A stretch of DNA of 10,138 bases from Acidobacteriota bacterium (GTDB lineage Bacteria > Acidobacteriota > Holophagae > Thermotomaculales > Thermotomaculaceae). The stretch is from positions 1-10,138 of the forward strand of contig JAMOUY010000144.1 of NCBI GenBank assembly GCA_027067895.1. Direction: 5' to 3'. The notes under the pieces were generated by a model. It searched no databases and was not told where the DNA came from. It saw nothing but the letters and a program-made list of their open reading frames with translations. The translations under genes and the position numbers were made by a program. Positions 6,881 to 10,138 of the stretch are shown here, piece by piece; positions within the stretch are counted from its first letter, which is position 1, and each line of letters begins with the position of its first letter.

Positions 6881-7612
6881 ATGCTTGCCGTATTGAGACT
6901 TTATTTATTGAAAAGCAAAAGAGTGCCTCTGCTTATAACCGGAATAGCGGCAATTCTTCTGCTTTGGCTTTTTACAGTAAAAGCGGTTGTTGAGCCTAAC
7001 ACACCTATGCATGCAAACATAGATTTGAAACTGGCAAATTTGGGCCTTTTTATCTATATTCTAACTTCAATGATTAGAAGGGAAAATATGAACAAAGACG
7101 GATTTCTTTTAAGGCTTCCCGTTTCAGACCTTGAAATAGTTTCGGCAAACATTCTCTCTCTGATGATAATTTCGGTAATTACAATTGCGTTAAGCCTTGC
7201 GGTTTCCTACCTTTTCATCGGATTTTTCAAATTTGCCGGATACAATGTAATTGTTTCAACAAAAAAACTGACAATAGACAGTTTTACAAACTTCCTCTAC
7301 ATGATAATGTACATCGGAGTTGTAATTTCAACCAATACTCTTCTTGTTCAGACAGTTGCCTCAAAAAGTGGTTCAAAAGTACTTTTAATAGGATTCCCGA
7401 TTTTACTTCTCTTTTTAATCCCAACCGTGCTTGCAGTTGTAATGCATTCAACACAGGTAAAAATCACAGACGCAATGTGGGAGCAGTTTTGGAATAAACC
7501 ATTCTGGCACGCCGTAAAAACAACTCTTGTTTATCTCTGGAAATACAGACTAATTGTCGGATTTGTTTACATTCTTTTGGCTTACAGGTTAAGATACTTG
7601 AAAGAAATATAA
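6881..7612 (+). CDS. ABC transporter permease, six TM segments
   Basis: This 243-aa integral inner-membrane protein is the probable partner of the ATPase encoded 12 nt upstream. Hydrophobic segments lie near residues 16-37, 51-65, 89-116, 136-159, 166-188 and 213-236, the six-TM plan of ABC-2-type exporter permeases. The cytoplasmic stretch before TM3 (RLPVSDLEIVSANI) resembles the LPxSxxEI coupling segment often seen in that superfamily. A strong GGAGG stands 5 nt before the ATG. A half-size permease of this kind would form a homodimer with two ATPase subunits, since no second permease is encoded here. Sequence motifs are weak, so the assignment rests on topology and operon position. The gene ends at a strong terminator that closes the operon. 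Confidence 0.82.
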   Translation: MLAVLRLYLLKSKRVPLLITGIAAILLLWLFTVKAVVEPNTPMHANIDLKLANLGLFIYILTSMIRRENMNKDGFLLRLPVSDLEIVSANILSLMIISVITIALSLAVSYLFIGFFKFAGYNVIVSTKKLTIDSFTNFLYMIMYIGVVISTNTLLVQTVASKSGSKVLLIGFPILLLFLIPTVLAVVMHSTQVKITDAMWEQFWNKPFWHAVKTTLVYLWKYRLIVGFVYILLAYRLRYLKEI

Positions 7613-7644
7613 AAAAAGGGGGGATTATCCCCCCTCATTTTTTT
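7611..7644. terminator. Bidirectional rho-independent terminator
   Basis: A6-C6 hairpin (GGGGGG, loop ATTAT, CCCCCC; 7618-7634) is flanked by seven A residues on the left and, after TCA, seven T residues on the right. Read on the plus strand it ends the gntR-ABC-permease operon. Read on the minus strand the A tract becomes the U tract, so it can also end btuB, whose stop lies 45 nt away. The G6-C6 stem and tracts are directly visible. Confidence 0.9.
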
Positions 7645-7688
7645 GCCCTAAATTTCAGACTTCCGCCTAAAATTTATTCCCGTTTTCC

Positions 7689-9578
7689 TTAAAAAGCCTT
7701 GTATTTTACGCCGACATAGTAAACCGCACCCAATGTGCCGTATCCGTAAACATACTGGTAATCCTCGTCAAAGATATTATGGCCTTTAAGGTAAATTTCC
7801 GTGTTTTTATTTAAGTTGTAAGAGATTTTCAAATCAAAAACCGTAAAACTGTCAAGTTTAACCTCTTTCCCCTGCCAGAAATCGTATCCCGTCCTGTCAT
7901 CGTAATAAAGCGAAGTAAGAGAGAAAAGCCAATTGTTGTATGCATAAGACAAACCGAAATTAATTGTCGCTTCCGGCCTGTTGTAAAAATAAGCCGGATT
8001 ATCCGAAGAATAAGAAATGTTTGTAAATCCGAAATGCCACGAAAAACTCTTTCCATAATACTTGAAAGTCGTTTCAAATCCCTTTGTCTCCGCTTCTTCT
8101 CCGTTTGCATATTTGTAAGTGGTAAAGTCAAAGTAAACCAAGTCTTTATACTTGTTGTAAAAATAGCCTATTGTAAAAAACAACTTCCCTTCCATTAAAG
8201 ATTTTTCAAAAAATCCCTCATAATTGTCGGAAGTTTCCGCTTTTAAATCCGGATTTCCGCAAAATCCGTCATAAAGCTGATAAATTGAAGGCGCTTTAAA
8301 ACCTGTCCCGCCGTTAAGTTTAAAAGTAAGGGTATCGGTTAAAGGCACGACAACACCTGCATTGAAAGTCCCTTTGCTTCCGAATTGGTCGTGGTCGTCG
8401 TATCTGACACCTAAATTCAAGGTAAAAAACTTAAACTTTGAAATCAAATTTAAGTATGCGCTGTTAGTATCAATAGATTTTTTAGGGAAAACACTTTCAT
8501 AAGGACCGTATGAGGATTCGGAATAAAAGTAAGACTTGCCCTTTTCTTCCGTTGTTTCAAGACCGAAAGAAAGAGAATTTCTTTCCGAAAGTTTAACAAA
8601 GGTATGAAAATTTATCCTTGAAATTTCCCCCGTGTAATTTGAAGTCAAAAGGGGAAGCGCAATTAAAGAATCATCAGGATTGTCGTACTTTCTGTCAATC
8701 TTGGTGTAATAATAGCCCAACTTGGTATAGCCGTCCATTCCGAAGGGATTGGAATACTTCCATTCCGCCTTTCCGTAATACTCTTCCCTGTCGGAAGTAT
8801 ACTCGGGCGCGTCCCCGTAAAGCCCCCCCATGGCGTCAAGGTCTGAATCCGAGTTTATGTAAATGATTGAAGCAAGAAACTTGTTCCTTCCCTTTTCAAA
8901 ACTCAAACCGCCGTTAACGGTGGCATTTGAATAGCCGTCATCTTCCGAATTGCCTTCCAACTTTGAATCTGCGGCGGAAATTCCGTCTGTATCAAAGAAA
9001 GAGCCTTTAAACCAATAAGACAAATCCCCCTGCTTGTTCTGAAAATTAATTCCGCCGAAAGTCGTTGACTTTGAACCGCCTTCAAAGAAAAACGAAAGCC
9101 CTTTTTTGTCTGAAACGGTAATAATGTTTATAACTCCAGCCATTGCGTCGGAGCCGTAAACAGCACTTTCGCTTCCCATAACAATCTCAATCCTCTCAAT
9201 ATCCGAAGCCATAATGGAAGACAAATCGGCGCTTCTCCCCGGATTCATAGGGTCATTAATCTCAATCCCGTCAATCATAACAATTGTGTGGTTGGGGGAA
9301 GCACCTCTCAAATAAACCGAGGTTAAAGAACCGTATCCCCCGTTTGTGGAAACAATAACGCCGGGAATATTCTTCAAAACGTCAATTGCGGAAATTGCGC
9401 CCATCTTTTCAATATCTTTTTTGGTAATCACTTTTACGTTTTTGGCAATATCCTTTTTCTTCACCCTGTCTTTGTTTGCGGTAACTACAACATTTTCCTT
9501 AACTTCATACATGTTTTCCGCAGAAATACCGTAAAAAGCAAAAAGAAAAACAAAAAAATACAAAAATCCCCTTTTCAT
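7689..9578 (-). CDS. btuB: TonB-dependent cobalamin receptor, BtuB-like
   Basis: This outer-membrane beta-barrel takes up vitamin B12 or other corrinoids using TonB energy. The ATG at 9578 has AGGAGG 4 nt upstream and gives 629 aa, close to E. coli BtuB (614). A Sec signal ends about ISA20. ENVVVTA (28-34) matches the DTLVVTA TonB box of BtuB. The plug follows, with ISAIDVLKNIPGV, YLRGASPNHTIVMIDG and IERIEIVMGSESAVYGSDAMAGVINI split over about residues 60-155. The rest is alternating-strand barrel ending in FDEDYQYVYG and a C-terminal Phe, as for Bam-inserted porins. The upstream cobalamin riboswitch is the strongest evidence for the substrate. No btuCDF genes are present. An in-frame TTG at 9632 would add 18 residues before the signal peptide; it is less likely, but see the leader structure. 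Confidence 0.92.
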   Translation of the reverse strand: MKRGFLYFFVFLFAFYGISAENMYEVKENVVVTANKDRVKKKDIAKNVKVITKKDIEKMGAISAIDVLKNIPGVIVSTNGGYGSLTSVYLRGASPNHTIVMIDGIEINDPMNPGRSADLSSIMASDIERIEIVMGSESAVYGSDAMAGVINIITVSDKKGLSFFFEGGSKSTTFGGINFQNKQGDLSYWFKGSFFDTDGISAADSKLEGNSEDDGYSNATVNGGLSFEKGRNKFLASIIYINSDSDLDAMGGLYGDAPEYTSDREEYYGKAEWKYSNPFGMDGYTKLGYYYTKIDRKYDNPDDSLIALPLLTSNYTGEISRINFHTFVKLSERNSLSFGLETTEEKGKSYFYSESSYGPYESVFPKKSIDTNSAYLNLISKFKFFTLNLGVRYDDHDQFGSKGTFNAGVVVPLTDTLTFKLNGGTGFKAPSIYQLYDGFCGNPDLKAETSDNYEGFFEKSLMEGKLFFTIGYFYNKYKDLVYFDFTTYKYANGEEAETKGFETTFKYYGKSFSWHFGFTNISYSSDNPAYFYNRPEATINFGLSYAYNNWLFSLTSLYYDDRTGYDFWQGKEVKLDSFTVFDLKISYNLNKNTEIYLKGHNIFDEDYQYVYGYGTLGAVYYVGVKYKAF

Positions 9579-9606
9579 AAAACCTCCTGAAAAATTTTTA
9601 TGGAAT

Positions 9607-9636
9607 TTAATTGTCGGCGTGATGGAAAACAACCAT
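9607..9636 (-). CDS. Possible 9-codon leader ORF in the btuB leader
   Basis: ATG at 9636-9634 opens a tiny frame encoding MVVFHHADN, ended by TAA at 9609-9607, 28 nt before the btuB start. A GGAGG (9648-9644) sits 7 nt upstream, ideal for initiation. The GGAGG is in the loop of the hairpin that follows the riboswitch aptamer and the ATG is in the next hairpin, so any translation would respond to the riboswitch. It could instead be coincidental, because the loop sequence may be selected for kissing-loop pairing. There is no evidence beyond sequence. Confidence 0.3.
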   Translation of the reverse strand: MVVFHHADN

Positions 9637-9654
9637 CGCTAAGCCTCCGTTAGC
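9621..9654 (-). promoter_or_regulatory. Riboswitch expression platform: two abutting hairpins
   Basis: Just 3' of the aptamer on the minus strand, GCTAA-(CGGAGGC)-TTAGC (9654-9638) is followed without a gap by GATGG-(TTGTTTT)-CCATC (9637-9621). The first loop, ACGGAGG including one stem base, can pair with CCGCTGT (9764-9758) in the aptamer's P5 loop. That is six of seven pairs with one G-A mismatch and one G-U. This corresponds to the L5-L13 kissing loop known in class I cobalamin riboswitches. No U-tract follows, so control is probably translational. Confidence 0.6.
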
Positions 9655-9660
9655 ATTTCA

Positions 9661-9822
9661 AAGTCCGGCAGGTCTTCTGACTCACGGATCAACCCTCCGG
9701 CCGCCTTCCCGTCCCGACTTGTCGGAACAGTGGCATAATGGCCATCAGTCCCCGTTCACAGCGGCGGGCCCGTTCCCGATTTTCACGGGATTCCCTTTTA
9801 ATCCGCAAACGGAACCGAACCT
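9661..9822 (-). ncRNA. Cobalamin riboswitch aptamer
   Basis: Reading the minus strand, the conserved elements come in order. P1 is AGGTTCGG (9822-9815) paired with CCGGACTT (9668-9661), including G-U pairs. Next is AAAGGGAATCCCGTGAAAAT with the GTGAAA core, then P5 CCCG/CGGG closing a loop with CGCTGTGA. The CCACTG segment follows near 9734-9729, then a CCGAC/GTCGG stem and GGGAAGG. Last is the B12 box AGTCAGAAGACCTGCC (9682-9667), which fits the known consensus. At 162 nt it is normal for a class I (adenosylcobalamin) aptamer. It lies 82 nt upstream of the btuB start and is expected to lower receptor synthesis when cobalamin is plentiful. Confidence 0.95.
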
Positions 9823-9826
9823 ATGT

Positions 9827-9832
9827 ATTTTA
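9827..9832 (-). promoter_or_regulatory. Candidate -10 box for the riboswitch-btuB transcript
   Basis: TAAAAT on the minus strand (9832-9827), inside the palindrome ATTTTAAAAT, would start RNA near 9820, at the 5' edge of riboswitch P1. The -35 position falls in the 3' end of the adjacent tRNA-like unit and has no consensus match. Read-through from the tRNA genes is the alternative. Confidence 0.35.
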
Positions 9833-9845
9833 AAATAACAAAAAG

Positions 9846-9923
9846 TGGTGTGCCCTTAAGCGACTTGAACCCCCAACCTTCTGGTTCGTAGCCAAATGCT
9901 CTATCCAGTTGAGCTATGCACAC
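9846..9923 (-). pseudogene. Decayed tRNA-Arg copy
   Basis: This unit matches the neighbouring tRNA-Arg(ACG) through the D arm, anticodon loop CTACGAA, variable loop and T loop, and it keeps a terminal CCA. Its stems are broken. The acceptor 5' strand is GTGTGCA rather than GTGCCCA, giving two mismatches plus a wobble against AGGGCAC. The T-stem 3' strand is CGCTT rather than CCCTC. One extra base follows the T stem, making 78 nt. The anticodon stem has a C-to-T change giving a G-U pair. It is probably not a functional tRNA, though the anticodon arm is intact. Confidence 0.8.
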
Positions 9924-9949
9924 ACAAACAAGATTTCAAATAACAAAAG

Positions 9950-10026
9950 TGGTGTGCCCAGAGGGACTTGAACCCCCAACCTTCTGGTTCGTAGCCAGAT
10001 GCTCTATCCAGTTGAGCTATGGGCAC
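9950..10026 (-). tRNA. tRNA-Arg(ACG)
   Basis: This is a complete 77-nt tRNA with encoded CCA. The acceptor GTGCCCA pairs fully with TGGGCAC, the discriminator is A, and the D stem is GCTC/GAGC. The anticodon stem TCTGG/CCAGA closes the loop CTACGAA (U33, anticodon ACG, A37). The variable loop is AGGTT, and the T stem GGGGG/CCCTC closes TTCAAGT. ACG is the usual arginine anticodon modified to ICG by TadA to read CGU, CGC and CGA. It is the only intact member of a three-unit tandem array. Promoter and first base lie to the right, in or beyond the third unit. Confidence 0.96.
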
Positions 10027-10044
10027 ACACAAAATTTCAAACAA

Positions 10045-10114
10045 CCTAAAAGCGACTCACCGGCCAGCCTCCCCGATTGTATCGGGGTGCTTCATCCAGT
10101 TGAGCTATGGGCAC
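10045..10114 (-). pseudogene. Chimeric tRNA-Arg-derived unit with foreign anticodon arm
   Basis: The first 21 nt (GTGCCCATAG through CTGGAT; 10114-10094) equal the intact tRNA-Arg. After a D stem with one mismatch (AAGC for GAGC), the anticodon arm becomes CCCCG-ATACAAT-CGGGG in exact tRNA register, keeping U33 and giving a formal ACA anticodon (Cys). A variable loop AGGCT follows, then a degenerate T arm (GGCCG, GTGAGT, CGCTT). The acceptor 3' strand and CCA are absent. It cannot be a normal tRNA. It may be a decayed copy, or one rewritten by a palindromic element. Confidence 0.65.
10071..10087. repeat. Perfect 7-bp palindrome CCCCGAT-TGT-ATCGGGG
   Basis: The inverted repeat replaces the anticodon arm of the third tRNA-like unit. 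Seven base pairs close a 3-nt loop, two more pairs than an ordinary anticodon stem. Its G+C-rich arms stand out from the AT-rich spacers. It may be a copy of a dispersed small repeat, but only one copy is seen in this window. Confidence 0.7.
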
Positions 10115-10138
10115 ACAAGATTTCAAATAACAAAAAAT

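Larger units (their letters stand above)
9929..10135. repeat. Repeated tRNA spacer CAAGATTTCAAATAACAAAA
   Basis: The identical 20-nt spacer occurs at 9929-9948 and 10116-10135, beside the 5' ends of units one and three. A diverged version (AAAATTTCAAACAACCTAAAA) lies at 10031-10051 beside unit two. A further partial match, AAATAACAAAAA, is at 9833-9844. tRNA plus spacer therefore repeats as a unit of roughly 90-105 bp, the mark of tandem duplication. The second exact copy reaches the window edge, so the array may continue. Confidence 0.85.

Noticed and set aside
8618..8866. Plus-strand open frame of 82 codons inside btuB
   Set aside because: It is antisense to a clearly conserved receptor gene, has no Shine-Dalgarno and no recognisable protein character. 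Other antisense or overlapping frames within btuB, purE, the HNH gene and the glycosyltransferase gene were rejected for the same reasons.
9846..10138. CRISPR-like repeat array
   Set aside because: The regular repeats are tRNA genes and their spacers: the units contain tRNA arms and CCA ends, and the 'spacers' are the similar part.

Overview
The window looks like chromosomal DNA of an AT-rich diderm (Gram-negative-type) bacterium. The diderm call rests on a TonB-dependent outer-membrane receptor ending in a C-terminal phenylalanine, a lipoprotein signal and an ArnT-like envelope glycosyltransferase. Start sites mostly carry strong GGAGG-type Shine-Dalgarno sequences. I cannot name the phylum. 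There is no phage, IS element or CRISPR array.

Left block (1-1801, minus strand): a three-gene unit of unrecognised envelope proteins. It holds a membrane-anchored 193-aa protein, a secreted 302-aa protein coupled to it by an ATGA stop/start overlap, and a lipoprotein cut by the left edge. A perfect -10 hexamer and a strong Shine-Dalgarno precede the first gene. Next, also on the minus strand, purE (purine synthesis) and mtaB (tRNA ms2t6A methylthiotransferase) overlap by 8 nt and share one promoter.

Middle block (3655-7644, plus strand): back-to-back with the purE promoter is a consensus-like promoter whose predicted start point lies 2-3 nt before the ATG of a small HNH-nuclease gene, so that mRNA may be leaderless. 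The HNH gene overlaps an ArnT/PMT-type glycosyltransferase gene. A second plus-strand operon follows: a YtrA-type GntR repressor with a dyad over its own promoter, an ABC ATPase and a six-TM permease. It ends at a symmetrical terminator that also serves the convergent btuB.

Right block (7689-10138, minus strand): a btuB-type cobalamin receptor lies downstream of a clear cobalamin riboswitch. Between aptamer and gene are two abutting hairpins that contain a GGAGG in a loop and a possible 9-codon leader ORF. Upstream of the riboswitch are three tandem tRNA-Arg-derived units of roughly 100 bp. The middle one is an intact tRNA-Arg(ACG). The left one is decayed, and the right one has a foreign, perfectly palindromic anticodon arm. 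The most distinctive signals in the window are this decaying tRNA array, the riboswitch expression platform and the possibly leaderless HNH mRNA.
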